Shown: in pieces, positions 26,260-34,540 of the stretch
Numbering within the stretch: the stretch's first letter is position 1
Layout of the letters: each line of letters starts with the position of its first letter
Source: Betaproteobacteria bacterium
GTDB lineage: Bacteria > Pseudomonadota > Gammaproteobacteria > Burkholderiales > SG8-39
Length of the DNA stretch: 64,000 nucleotides
Direction: 5' to 3'
NCBI GenBank assembly: GCA_947476535.1
Contig: CANJRC010000006.1
Location: 1 to 64,000, forward strand
The notes under the pieces: generated by a model
The model's database searches: none
Seen by the model: only the letters and a program-made list of their open reading frames with translations
Told to the model about the DNA's origin: nothing
Made by a program: the position numbers and the translations under genes

Positions 26260-26785
26260 GGGAATTGCTCCTCACGTTGTACACAGTGTGCAGCGCACCT
26301 TGCGCCTGGATGCCCGAGGGGGGGGGCGCCATTGCAGCTGCACTCCTCTGCATAGATCCCCCGATACTGCGGGTTGCGAGCAAAGGTAGCACAGGCATGA
26401 AAACAGGGCATCGGCTCACGTCACATGATGGCGCGCCTCTCCCCGGAAGCGCTTTTGCCTTGGACTGAAGTGAAGTAGTATTCGTGCCTGCGGCATAGCG
26501 GAACCAGTGACACGCAGTTTGACAGGTTAGCGCCGCATGGAATCCTCGCAAGGACACCGGTTTGACCTCGCATGCTGTTCCCGATCGGCAAGACAAGCGC
26601 CTGCTTTCGGGATCTTCGTGGCGGCCACGCTGAAGAAGCCTGCAGTTTCCTGCCACATCAATGCTTGATTGCCCGACAAGTTGATCAATCGATCCGGTAT
26701 GAATCACTTTTTCCTCACAGGCCGTTTCGCTGCCGACACCGCGCCTGTGCGGGCTCGAATTCTTTCTCTCGTCTAGGAGGTCCTC
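26260..26785. other. Divergent intergenic region without a recognisable gene
   Basis: This 526-bp gap lies between the minus-strand cupin gene and the plus-strand CitE-like gene. It contains a G-run of ten bases near 26321 and no convincing coding sequence. The only clear element is the strong ribosome binding site (AGGAGGTCCTC) immediately before 26786. Both promoters are expected here, but I cannot place them. Confidence 0.5.
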
Positions 26786-27736
26786 ATGTCCAAGCAGGAA
26801 ATCACCCAGCACACCTGGCCGTTCCGATCGGTGTTGTTTACCCCGGGTCATAAGCCCGACTGGATCAGGAAGACCACGCGCTACGATCCGGACGCGGTCG
26901 TTCTCGACCTCGAGGACGCGGTCCCGCCGGACCTGAAGGTGAGCGCGCGCCCGACGGTGAAGGAGGGCATCACCTTCCTCAAGTCGGTGGGCATTGGCGC
27001 ATTCGTGCGCATCAATCCCTTCGACAAGGGAGGCGCGGACGATGTGATCGAGATCATGACGCCGGGCCTCACAGCCATCTGCCTGCCCAAGCTTGCCAAC
27101 CAGGCTCAGATCCGCGAGTTGAGCGAAGTGATGTCGTATGCGGAGGGGAAGGCGGGCATGCCGCGGGGCATCGTGGACATCATTGCCATACCGGAAACCG
27201 CGGAAGGCTTGTGCGATATCCGTCTGCTGGCATCGGCCAGCCCGCGTGTGAAATCCATCATGTCGGCGATCATCGACCGGGTCAGCGACGACGTGGTGTT
27301 CACCGGTGACACGGCGGTGGCGGCCGGCTTCATCCCGACCAAGGAGGGCCTCGAGCAGGTCTACCTGACATCCAAGATGTGCATGGAATCGCGCGCCGGC
27401 GGCGCGCCTTATCCGATGGCTACTATCATCGGCACCATGATCGGCGACGACGATGCGACGCGCAAGATCGCCGCGCGCATCAAGGCCACGGGGTTCACCG
27501 GCTGCGTATGCATCCATCCCAGTCATGTCGCGATTGCGAACGAATACTTCCGGCCATCTGTCAAAGAAGTGGAATTTGCGGCCGGTGTGCTCAATGCCAT
27601 GAAGGATGCGCAGGCCAAGGGCCTGTGGGCGGTCAATTTCAGGGGCATCATGATCGATCAGGCGAATGTGGAGATTGCGCAGCGCACCATCGCCGAAGCG
27701 CGACGCCACAACATGACCATACCGGAATTGAAATAG
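26786..27736 (+). CDS. HpcH/HpaI aldolase / CitE-like acyl-CoA lyase
   Basis: A 316-residue TIM-barrel lyase of the CitE/malyl-CoA lyase type. Visible motifs are RSVLFTPGHKPDWI at the N-terminus, VVLDLEDAVP (residues ~38-47, metal-proximal acidic residues), and GFTGCVCIHPSHV near the C-terminus, where the family has GxxGxxxIHPxQ. These enzymes cleave or form C-C bonds in beta-hydroxyacyl-CoA thioesters with Mg2+. A consensus AGGAGG ribosome site precedes the ATG. It is the first gene of a plus-strand series with two CoA-transferase subunits and two acyl-CoA dehydrogenases, so cleavage of a CoA intermediate late in the pathway is likely. Confidence 0.85.
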   Translation: MSKQEITQHTWPFRSVLFTPGHKPDWIRKTTRYDPDAVVLDLEDAVPPDLKVSARPTVKEGITFLKSVGIGAFVRINPFDKGGADDVIEIMTPGLTAICLPKLANQAQIRELSEVMSYAEGKAGMPRGIVDIIAIPETAEGLCDIRLLASASPRVKSIMSAIIDRVSDDVVFTGDTAVAAGFIPTKEGLEQVYLTSKMCMESRAGGAPYPMATIIGTMIGDDDATRKIAARIKATGFTGCVCIHPSHVAIANEYFRPSVKEVEFAAGVLNAMKDAQAKGLWAVNFRGIMIDQANVEIAQRTIAEARRHNMTIPELK

Positions 27737-27830
27737 GATCTGGTTTCAATATGAGGGGATACATTCCCTCGTACTCCCCTAAATTGGCGGTTGCAAAATG
27801 AAATTTGCAATCAGTTCTAAGGATGATGAC

Positions 27831-28997
27831 ATGAGCAATGAATTGCCATTCAGCGGATTGCGGGTGCTCGAGCTGGGGACGGTCCTGTCCGGACCATTCG
27901 CGGGGTCGATGCTGGCCGACCTCGGCGCCGAGGTCATCAAGATCGAGACGCCCGGCAAGGGCGATGTGCAGCGCCACGGCGGGCACAAGAAGAATGGTGT
28001 TGCGCCCTGGTGGTCGGTGGCGAGCCGCGACAAGCAGTGCATCACGCTGAACCTGAAACATGCGGAAGGCAAGGCCATCTTCGAGAAGCTCATCCGAAAG
28101 GCCGACGTGCTGGTCGAAAACTATCGCCCGGGCGCACTGGAAAAGCTGGGCTTCGGCTGGGATGCCGTCAATGCCATGAACCCGAAGCTGGTGGTGCTGA
28201 GCATCAGCGGTTACGGGCGCACCGGGCCATCGGCCGGCAGGCCGGGCTTCGGCAAGATCGCCGAAGGCCTCTCGGGCGTGGTGACCATGACCGGGCAGCC
28301 TGAAGTGCGGCCGTTGTTCATCGGATTCTCCCTTGCTGACACCTGTTCCGGACTGTTCGGCGTGCTGGGCGTGGCGCTTGCCCTCTACGACCGCGACATC
28401 AACGGCGGGCGTGGCCATCGCGTGGACATGGGCCTGTACGAGCCCTTGTTTCGCATGCTCGATTGCCAGCTCGCCATCTATTCGAAGCTGGGCAAGCCGC
28501 CGGTCCGCACCGGATCGAACGATGCCTACGGCTGGGGCATCGACAAGTCGCGCCCGCCGTTCTTCTGCGTGCAGGCGAGCACCGGAGAATGGTTCCTCAC
28601 CAGCGTTCCCAGTGCCGAGGTGGCAAGACAACTGGTGGGTGGCAACGCGGCGGATGGGGACCAGAAGAATTTTGCCGCCTGGGCAAAGAAGCTGGCGCCC
28701 ATGGCGCTGAGGGACGCGTTGGCCAAGGTCGGCGGCGACATCGTGCCGGTGCTCGATGGCATGAGCATCGCCAAGAATGAATACATGCGCGCGCGCGGCG
28801 ACGTGATGGATACCAAGGATGCGAAGGCCGGCGAGCTGACGGTTCCTGGCTGGATTGCCCCGGCGCCGGGTAGCGGCGAAGTACGGCGCACCTTCAACGA
28901 CGCGACGCTGGGTGAGCGCTCAGCATTCATTCTCAGTCGCGACCTCGGGTACTCGAGCGCAGACATCGACAGACTCAAGAGCGAAGGGGTGATCTGA
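27831..28997 (+). CDS. CaiB/BaiF-type (family III) CoA-transferase, putative catalytic subunit
   Basis: A 388-residue family III CoA-transferase moving CoA between carboxylic acids. It has GLRVLELGTVLSGPFAG at the N-terminus, VLVENYRPGALEKLGF near 94-109, and FSLADTCSG, where Asp 170 aligns with the catalytic Asp of formyl-CoA transferase. The start at 27831 has AAGGATG upstream; an in-frame ATG at 27798 without a ribosome site would add 11 residues. Only one base separates its stop from the second subunit, so the two are probably coexpressed as a heteromer. Confidence 0.87.
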   Translation: MSNELPFSGLRVLELGTVLSGPFAGSMLADLGAEVIKIETPGKGDVQRHGGHKKNGVAPWWSVASRDKQCITLNLKHAEGKAIFEKLIRKADVLVENYRPGALEKLGFGWDAVNAMNPKLVVLSISGYGRTGPSAGRPGFGKIAEGLSGVVTMTGQPEVRPLFIGFSLADTCSGLFGVLGVALALYDRDINGGRGHRVDMGLYEPLFRMLDCQLAIYSKLGKPPVRTGSNDAYGWGIDKSRPPFFCVQASTGEWFLTSVPSAEVARQLVGGNAADGDQKNFAAWAKKLAPMALRDALAKVGGDIVPVLDGMSIAKNEYMRARGDVMDTKDAKAGELTVPGWIAPAPGSGEVRRTFNDATLGERSAFILSRDLGYSSADIDRLKSEGVI

Positions 28998-28998
28998 C

Positions 28999-30219
28999 AT
29001 GAACGCCGCCAACAAGAACGGAACCAATACAACAAAGGCGCCGCAGGCCCTGGCGGGTGTCGTGGTGCTGGAAATTGCCAGTGCGCCCGGTGCTTGCTTT
29101 ACGTCGAGCCTGCTGGCCGACTTCAACGCCACAGTCTATGTGTGCGAAACCCTGCCCACGGGCTCGGCCATGCGTGCACTCGAGCCGCGCGAATGGTGGG
29201 CGATCGCGGCCCGCAACAAGAAATCGGTGGCGGTCGATCCCAAGGTCGCCGGTGCCGACGACGCCATCAAGGCGCTGCTGTCGCTCGCGCATGTCATCGT
29301 CACCGACATCGCGCCCAGTGAGCGCAAGAACCATGCGTGGCTGAAGGGGGTCGACGCGATGCAGCGCAAGCCGCTCATCGTCGATGTGCTACCGACAGGC
29401 GCGGACCGCCCCGATGCCTGGCCGTGGAGCAAGCGCGCCGACATGGCGGCGGCCGTGACGGGCATGATGGCGCTCACGGGCGAAGCCAATTCGGTGCCGG
29501 TGCAGCCGGAGTTCCCGCTGGCCGAATACCTTGCCGGGGCGCTGGCCGCGCTGCGCGCGGTGGCCGAGTTGCGTCGCGCGGGAGTCACCCACAGCCAGCC
29601 GCAGGAACTCATCGTTCCCATGCACCAGGCGGTCAATCGTATGATCGAGTGGCAGGTCCCGATCGCAACTGTAATGGGCCGCCCGGAGCTGCGCGACGGC
29701 AACACCTTCCCGATGAATTTTTCCATCAGCAACATGTTCCTTACCAAGGATGGAAAATACATCGCCGTCTCGGCCGCCAATGATGCGACGGCGGCCAAGC
29801 TGCTGGAGATGATCGGCGGCGCGGAGCTGCGCGACGATCCGCGCTTCTCCACCACGCAGGCACGCCTGAATGGCCTGCACGTGATCTATGCCATCCTCGA
29901 CAAGTGGATGGGCGATCGCACCTCGGCCGAGGTGAACGACACGGCGGAAAAGGCCGGCGTGGTCCTCGGGCAGATCTACGACGCGGATGACATCGCCAAG
30001 GAAGCGCACCTCAAGGCGCGCGGCAACATCCTGGAGATGCGATCCGCCGACGGCACGAAAGTAGCGATGCCCGGCATCATTCCCCGAGTCGAAGGCTTGA
30101 ACGCCTCGATCAGGCACCTGGGGCCGGCGCTCGGCGCCGACACTGGCGAGGCGCTGGCAGCCGGTGGACTCGCGGCGGGCGCCATCGAGCGGTTGCGTAA
30201 GGCCGGGGCGATCGCCTAG
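28999..30219 (+). CDS. CaiB/BaiF-type CoA-transferase, divergent second subunit
   Basis: A 406-residue family III CoA-transferase homolog, more diverged than its neighbour. The N-terminal VVVLEIASAPGACFTSSLLADF replaces the usual LExxxxxxGPxxxxxLAD region, and the catalytic position reads PLAEYLAG, with Glu 176 where Asp is expected. It may therefore be a structural or substrate-binding partner, as proposed for heteromeric transferases such as BbsEF of anaerobic toluene degradation. It is translationally close to the first subunit (1-bp gap). Confidence 0.82.
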   Translation: MNAANKNGTNTTKAPQALAGVVVLEIASAPGACFTSSLLADFNATVYVCETLPTGSAMRALEPREWWAIAARNKKSVAVDPKVAGADDAIKALLSLAHVIVTDIAPSERKNHAWLKGVDAMQRKPLIVDVLPTGADRPDAWPWSKRADMAAAVTGMMALTGEANSVPVQPEFPLAEYLAGALAALRAVAELRRAGVTHSQPQELIVPMHQAVNRMIEWQVPIATVMGRPELRDGNTFPMNFSISNMFLTKDGKYIAVSAANDATAAKLLEMIGGAELRDDPRFSTTQARLNGLHVIYAILDKWMGDRTSAEVNDTAEKAGVVLGQIYDADDIAKEAHLKARGNILEMRSADGTKVAMPGIIPRVEGLNASIRHLGPALGADTGEALAAGGLAAGAIERLRKAGAIA

Positions 30220-30277
30220 GCGAGCATTAAGCAGGGGACGATCGACGATATTTATTTGCGGCAGGAAGGAAGACATC

Positions 30278-30373
30278 ATGCTTGGATTCAGATTCGAGCC
30301 GCAGGACCGCGCGGCCTGCTACGCAGGCTCGGCCGCGCTGGCAATTCCTTCCAATTCTTTCGACGTGAAGTAG
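30278..30373 (+). CDS. 31-codon leader ORF created from a duplicated gene start plus a palindromic repeat
   Basis: ATG at 30278 is preceded by a good site (GGAAGGAAGACATC) and opens a 31-residue frame ending at TAG 30373. Its first 20 bases are identical to the start of the acyl-CoA dehydrogenase at 30386, giving MLGFRF in both, after which it reads through a copy of the palindromic repeat (DRAACYAGSA). The true gene starts 12 bp after its stop with a weaker site (AAAGGG). It is probably a by-product of duplication around an inserted repeat; if translated it could tune the downstream gene. Confidence 0.45.
   Translation: MLGFRFEPQDRAACYAGSAALAIPSNSFDVK
30301..30340 (-). repeat. Single copy of the palindromic repeat, reverse orientation, flanked by 20-bp direct repeats
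   Basis: Read on the minus strand this copy has GCGCGGCC, GCCTGC-GTA-GCAGGC and CGCGCGGTCC, the same core as the 5568-5705 array. The 20-bp sequence starting ATGCTTGGATT occurs at 30278-30297 and again at 30386-30405, on either side of the repeat and some extra sequence. This is the arrangement expected if the repeat arrived with a local duplication. Confidence 0.85.
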
Positions 30374-30385
30374 AAAGGGCTCAAC

Positions 30386-31537
30386 ATGCTTGGATTCAGA
30401 TTCGATTCGCTGACGTTGCCGGCGCACGCCGAGGAGACGCGCAAGCGCGTGCGGGCATTCCTCGACAAGGAACGCAAGGCCGGGACCTTCGTTCCGCATC
30501 GCTGTTCGTGGAATACCTTCGATCCGGAGTTCAGCAAGCGCGCCGGTGCGGCGGGTTTTCTTGGCATGACCTGGCCGAAGAAGTACGGCGGACATGAATT
30601 GAAGATGCTGGACCGCTTCGTCATGACCGAAGAGATGCTGGCGGCCGGGGCGCCCTGCGGTGCGCACTGGATTGCCGATCGCCAGTCCGGAAACCAGATC
30701 CTGCGCCATGGCAGCGAGCGGGCCCGCGAGCTCATCCTGCCGAAGATCGCGAGCGGCGAGTGCTACACCGGCATCGGCATGAGCGAACCCAACTCCGGGT
30801 CCGATCTTGCCGCAGTGAAAACACGCGCGGTGAAGGTCGACGGCGGCTGGAAGATCAACGGCAGCAAGATCTGGACATCGAATGCGCATCGCGCGCACTA
30901 CATCATCGCGCTGGTGCGCACCGAGGCCGCGACCGAGAAGCGTCACGAGGGCATGACGCAGTTCATCATCGACCTCAAGGCGCCTGGGGTCACGGTGCGC
31001 CCGATCCGCAACATGTCGGGGGAGGAGGAGTTCAACGAGGTGTTCTTCCAGGACTACTTCGTCGCCGACGACATGATAGTGGGCGGGTTGGGAGAAGGCT
31101 GGAACATGGTGACCGGCGAACTGGTGTTCGAGCGCTCCGGGCCGGACCGATTCCTCTCCGACTATCGGCTGCTCGTGGAACTGATCAATCGAGTCGGCAA
31201 GAATCCGGGCGAGCGCCAGGCGGTGGAAATCGGGCGGCTGGTCAGCCACCTCTCGGCGCTGCGCCGCATGTCGACCTCCATCGCCGGCATGATGGAGCGG
31301 GGCGAGAACCCGCTGGTGCAGGCGGCGCTGGTGAAGGACATCGGCACGTCGTTCGAGCGGGAAATCCCTGAGATCGCGCGCAAACTGGTGGCGGTGGAGG
31401 CGAGCCTCGACGATCCGGACGACCGTTTCGCCGAAACGCTGTCGGCAACCATGCTCTACGCGCCGGCGTTCACGCTGCGCGGGGGCACCCGTGAAATCCT
31501 GCGCGGCATGATCGCCCGCGGGCTTGGACTGAGGTAG
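30386..31537 (+). CDS. Acyl-CoA dehydrogenase, large/alpha-like subunit
   Basis: A 383-residue acyl-CoA dehydrogenase family flavoprotein: GMSEPNSGSDLAAVKTRA (substrate/FAD region), KIWTSNAHRAHY, and FTLRGGTREILRGMIARGLGLR at the C-terminus. It resembles the alpha partner of heteromeric dehydrogenases used on sterol side chains and aromatic-side-chain acyl-CoAs. The next gene, 5 bp downstream, is a shorter homolog, so an alpha/beta complex is likely. Its 5' end is duplicated 108 bp upstream (30278), leaving uncertainty about which leader is used. Confidence 0.86.
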   Translation: MLGFRFDSLTLPAHAEETRKRVRAFLDKERKAGTFVPHRCSWNTFDPEFSKRAGAAGFLGMTWPKKYGGHELKMLDRFVMTEEMLAAGAPCGAHWIADRQSGNQILRHGSERARELILPKIASGECYTGIGMSEPNSGSDLAAVKTRAVKVDGGWKINGSKIWTSNAHRAHYIIALVRTEAATEKRHEGMTQFIIDLKAPGVTVRPIRNMSGEEEFNEVFFQDYFVADDMIVGGLGEGWNMVTGELVFERSGPDRFLSDYRLLVELINRVGKNPGERQAVEIGRLVSHLSALRRMSTSIAGMMERGENPLVQAALVKDIGTSFEREIPEIARKLVAVEASLDDPDDRFAETLSATMLYAPAFTLRGGTREILRGMIARGLGLR

Positions 31538-31542
31538 GAATC

Positions 31543-32625
31543 ATGAGCAACGATCAAGAAACATCGATGTCGGCGATCCTGCTCGAGCAGACCGACCGTC
31601 TGCTGGGCGAGCAGGTCACCAAGGAAATCATCTCCAAGGCCGAAGAGGGCCAGTGGCCCGAGGCGCTGTGGAAGGCGGTGGAGGAGTCGGGCCTGACGCT
31701 CGCCATGGTGCCCGAGGATGCGGGCGGGGTGGGTGTGGATGCTGCCGATGCCCTTCGCCTGGTGCGCCGCTCGGCGTTCCACGCGGTGCCGCTGCCGATG
31801 GCTGAGACGCTGCTGGCGCAGTCGCTGTGGGTGTCGGCTGGCGGGGAAGCGGTCGAAGGCGTGGTGACGCTTGCGCCCTGCAACCCGGTTGATCGCATCG
31901 GCATTGCCGCCGATGGCAATGGCTTCAGGCTGTCGGGCGTTGCACGTCGCGTGCCGTGGGGCGGAAAGGCGGGCCACGTGCTCGTGCTGGCCACCGATGC
32001 CAAGGGTGCTTCCCACCTGGCGCTGGTGCCGCAGGGCAAGGCGAAGGTGAGCGCACGCCGTAATCTCGCATTCGAGGCCCGCGACACGCTGGTGTTCGAC
32101 GGCGTGACCGTGCCCGCCTCGGCGGTGCGCGCCGCGCCTGATGCCGTCGCAGGCGAGGGCATGCTCATCCTGGGCGCGCAAGTTCGCACGCAGCAGATGA
32201 TCGGTGCCATGGAACGCTGCCTCGACTTTGCCATTGCCTACGCCAACGAGCGGGTGCAGTTCGGGCGCCCCATCGGCAAGTTCCAGGCCGTCCAGCACAT
32301 GCTGGCGGTGGCAGCGGGGCATTTTGCTGCGGCCACGGCGGCGGCAGATGCTGCCATCGAGGCGCATGGCAGTCGCGATGCCGAACTGGCGGTCGCTGTT
32401 GCCAAGTCGCGCGCTGGTGAGGCAGCCGGGGAAGTGGCGGCAATCAGCCACCAGGTGTTCGCCGCGATGGGATTCACGCAGGAGCACCCGCTGCATTTCT
32501 CGACCCGTAGGCTGTGGTCATGGCGCGATGAATTCGGTCCGGACGCATTCTGGCAGGAACGCATCGGCCGCCTGGTATGCGGTAACGGCGGCGACTCGCT
32601 GTGGCCCCTGTTGACGGGGACCTGA
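31543..32625 (+). CDS. Acyl-CoA dehydrogenase, small/beta-like subunit
   Basis: A 360-residue acyl-CoA dehydrogenase homolog, shorter and more diverged than its neighbour. It keeps YANERVQFGRPIGKFQAVQHMLA and ends FAAMGFTQEHPLHFSTRRLWSWRDEFG, a C-terminus typical of the FadE29-like partner in split-site heteromers. The central FAD motif (TExxxGSD) is degenerate. TAGGAATC before the ATG is a fair ribosome site. It is last in the CitE-CoA-transferase-dehydrogenase series and is followed by the palindromic repeat region. Confidence 0.84.
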   Translation: MSNDQETSMSAILLEQTDRLLGEQVTKEIISKAEEGQWPEALWKAVEESGLTLAMVPEDAGGVGVDAADALRLVRRSAFHAVPLPMAETLLAQSLWVSAGGEAVEGVVTLAPCNPVDRIGIAADGNGFRLSGVARRVPWGGKAGHVLVLATDAKGASHLALVPQGKAKVSARRNLAFEARDTLVFDGVTVPASAVRAAPDAVAGEGMLILGAQVRTQQMIGAMERCLDFAIAYANERVQFGRPIGKFQAVQHMLAVAAGHFAAATAAADAAIEAHGSRDAELAVAVAKSRAGEAAGEVAAISHQVFAAMGFTQEHPLHFSTRRLWSWRDEFGPDAFWQERIGRLVCGNGGDSLWPLLTGT

Positions 32626-32678
32626 GTCGGGACGAGTCGGCGGCCCGAATGCGCTGCCGACTCGTCCTTCTAGAAGAG

Positions 32679-32757
32679 CGGCCGATCCTGCGCTAGTTTT
32701 AGAGCGGAGCGAGGGTTTAGCAGCGCGGCCGAGCCTGGGTAGCAGGCCGCGCGGTCC
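32679..32757. repeat. Palindromic repeat copy plus a degenerate partial copy at a convergent gene end
   Basis: A full copy at 32721-32757 reads GCGCGGCCGAGCCTGGGT and then AGCAGGCCGCGCGGTCC, one base off the 5568 consensus in the loop. A partial copy, GCGGCCGATCCTGCG, starts near 32680. They fill the 138-bp gap between the dehydrogenase stop (32625) and the bamD stop (32764), again a convergent junction, supporting a terminator-like role. Confidence 0.8.
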
Positions 32758-32763
32758 TTCAAA

Positions 32764-33549
32764 CTATTTCCAGAAGCGCCACCACGGCTGGTCCTTTAGG
32801 CCGCGCTTGAGGTATTCACTGTCGGGGAAATTCTTGCGCAGCACGCGATCGGCATCGTCGCGCAACTCGCTCATGCCCAGCGAGTCATAGCTCTTGACCA
32901 TGATGAACAAGGCCTCCTCGGTGGCGGGGGCCTGCGGATAGGTTTCCAGCGCATAGCGTGCGCGACCTGACGCGGCCACATAGGCGGTGCGCCGGTAGTA
33001 GTAGTTGGCTACCTTCACTTCATGCTCGGCCAGCACGTTCACCAGGTACTTCATGCGCGCCAGCGCGTCGGGCGTGTATTTGCTGTCGGGAAAGCGCGTC
33101 GACAATTCCTTGAAGGCGTCGAACGAGTCGCGCGCGGCCTTGGGGTCGCGCTCGGACTGGTCCTGGTCCGCGAGTTTGCCGAACACGCCGACGTCCTGGT
33201 TGAAGTGCACCAGGCCCTTGAGGTAATAGGCGTATTCGACGGTGCTGTTCTCGGGATGCAGCTTGATGAAGCGGTCTGTCGCAGCCACTGTCGACTCGAC
33301 ATCGTTCTGCTTGTAGTAGGCGTAGGCAACCTCGATCTCGGCCTGCAAGGCGAAGCGGCCGAACGGAAAGCGCGCCTGCAGGCGCTCATACTGCTTGATC
33401 GCCTTTTCATAGTTCAGCGAATCGAGATTTTCCTTCGCATCCCGGTACAACTGCTGCGCGGACCAGTTGACCGTTTGGTCGGTTTCCTTGCCGAAACCGG
33501 CACAGCCGACGACCAGAAGAAGGGCGATTAAAGCTACACTACGTTTCAT
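32764..33549 (-). CDS. bamD: Outer membrane assembly lipoprotein BamD
   Basis: A 261-residue lipoprotein of the beta-barrel assembly (BAM) complex, anchored to the inner face of the outer membrane. The lipobox LLVVGCAG places lipidated Cys at residue 16. The mature part is made of tetratricopeptide-like helices (NYEKAIKQYERLQARFPFGRFA, HPENSTVEYAYYLKGL) and ends in WWRFW, typical of betaproteobacterial BamD. The start at 33549 is supported by the signal peptide and GGAG 11 nt upstream. It diverges from rluD with overlapping start codons. Confidence 0.93.
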   Translation of the reverse strand: MKRSVALIALLLVVGCAGFGKETDQTVNWSAQQLYRDAKENLDSLNYEKAIKQYERLQARFPFGRFALQAEIEVAYAYYKQNDVESTVAATDRFIKLHPENSTVEYAYYLKGLVHFNQDVGVFGKLADQDQSERDPKAARDSFDAFKELSTRFPDSKYTPDALARMKYLVNVLAEHEVKVANYYYRRTAYVAASGRARYALETYPQAPATEEALFIMVKSYDSLGMSELRDDADRVLRKNFPDSEYLKRGLKDQPWWRFWK

Positions 33550-34540
33550 GTCGGAGCACTCCGTAGAAGGACACAATTATACTCCCGAGCCTTCGCTGGC
33601 AATGGCTCGCCAGGTGCAGGTCGTTCCCGACGATTGCGCCGGACTGAGGGTGGACCAGGCGCTCGCGCGCATGTTCCCGGAGCACTCGCGCAGCCGCCTG
33701 ACGAGTTGGTTGAGGGATGACCGGATCCGCGTGGATTCTGCCGCGGCAAAACCGAAGCAGAAGGTTTGGGGGGGCGAGACCATCGAGCTCGACCCGGTGG
33801 CGAGTGCCGCCGAGACCGCGTCAAAGGCCGAGGACATCGCCCTGACGGTGGTTCATGAGGACGATGAAGTCATCGTCATCGACAAGCCGGCGGGGCTGGT
33901 CGTGCACCCGGGCAGCGGCAACTGGGAGGGCACACTGCTCAACGCCCTGCTGCATCACTCGGCGGCGCTGTCGGCGTTGCCGCGCGCGGGTATCGTGCAT
34001 CGCCTGGACAAGGACACCAGCGGGCTCCTGGTGGTGGCCAAGACGCTGGTGGCGCAAACGAGCCTGGTGCGCCAGTTGCAGGATCGCACCGTGCATCGGG
34101 AATACCTGGCCCTGGTCTACGGGCGCGTCGGGCGCGACGGAGAAGTCGAGGCGCCAGTCGGCCGCGACCCTGCCAACCGGGTACGCATGGCGGTGATCGG
34201 CTCAGGCAAGCCTGCCCGCACGCACTATCGCGTGCTGGAACGATTCGCCGACGCGACGCTGCTCGAATGCAAGCTCGACACTGGCCGCACGCACCAGATC
34301 CGCGTGCACATGCAGTCCATCGAGCATGCGCTGGTGGGCGACCCGGTGTATCGCAATCGCAGGCTTGCCAGTGGTTCCGGTCCCTTGTTGGGAAAGTTCA
34401 GCCGCCAGGCGCTGCATGCGACGCGGCTCGAGTTCCTGCACCCGCGGACCGGCAAATCGGTGAGCTTCGCGTCGCCGCTGCCCGATGACTTCCGGCAATT
34501 GCTGCTCTCCCTGCAGCGCGCGGCGCGGGCCGAACCATGA
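33548..34540 (+). CDS. rluD: Ribosomal large subunit pseudouridine synthase D
   Basis: A 330-residue RluD-type enzyme that isomerises uridines in helix 69 of 23S rRNA. It has an N-terminal S4-like domain (LRVDQALARMFPEHSRSRLTSWLRDDRI) and the catalytic HRLDKDTSGL at 151-160 with Asp 154, followed by GRTHQIRVHM. The ATG at 33548 overlaps the bamD start codon on the other strand; an internal ATG at 33602 (MARQVQVVPDD) would remove this overlap and still keep the S4 domain. It is coupled to pgeF by a 4-bp overlap. Confidence 0.92.
   Translation: MSEHSVEGHNYTPEPSLAMARQVQVVPDDCAGLRVDQALARMFPEHSRSRLTSWLRDDRIRVDSAAAKPKQKVWGGETIELDPVASAAETASKAEDIALTVVHEDDEVIVIDKPAGLVVHPGSGNWEGTLLNALLHHSAALSALPRAGIVHRLDKDTSGLLVVAKTLVAQTSLVRQLQDRTVHREYLALVYGRVGRDGEVEAPVGRDPANRVRMAVIGSGKPARTHYRVLERFADATLLECKLDTGRTHQIRVHMQSIEHALVGDPVYRNRRLASGSGPLLGKFSRQALHATRLEFLHPRTGKSVSFASPLPDDFRQLLLSLQRAARAEP
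33576..33602 (-). promoter_or_regulatory. Candidate bamD promoter
   Basis: A perfect TATAAT lies on the minus strand at 33581-33576, 27 bp before the bamD ATG, with TTGCCA at 33602-33597 as a possible -35 (15-bp spacer, slightly short). The elements lie inside or directly before the first codons of rluD, so if rluD starts at 33548 this promoter is embedded in its coding sequence. Confidence 0.5.

Noticed and set aside
26572-26853. 93-codon plus-strand ORF before the CitE gene
   Set aside because: It overlaps the strong ribosome site and start of the CitE gene in another frame and resembles nothing known.
25868-27709. 613-codon minus-strand frame across the cupin/CitE region
   Set aside because: It is antisense to the CitE gene and runs out of frame through the cupin gene, with Arg/His-rich shadow composition typical of GC-rich DNA.
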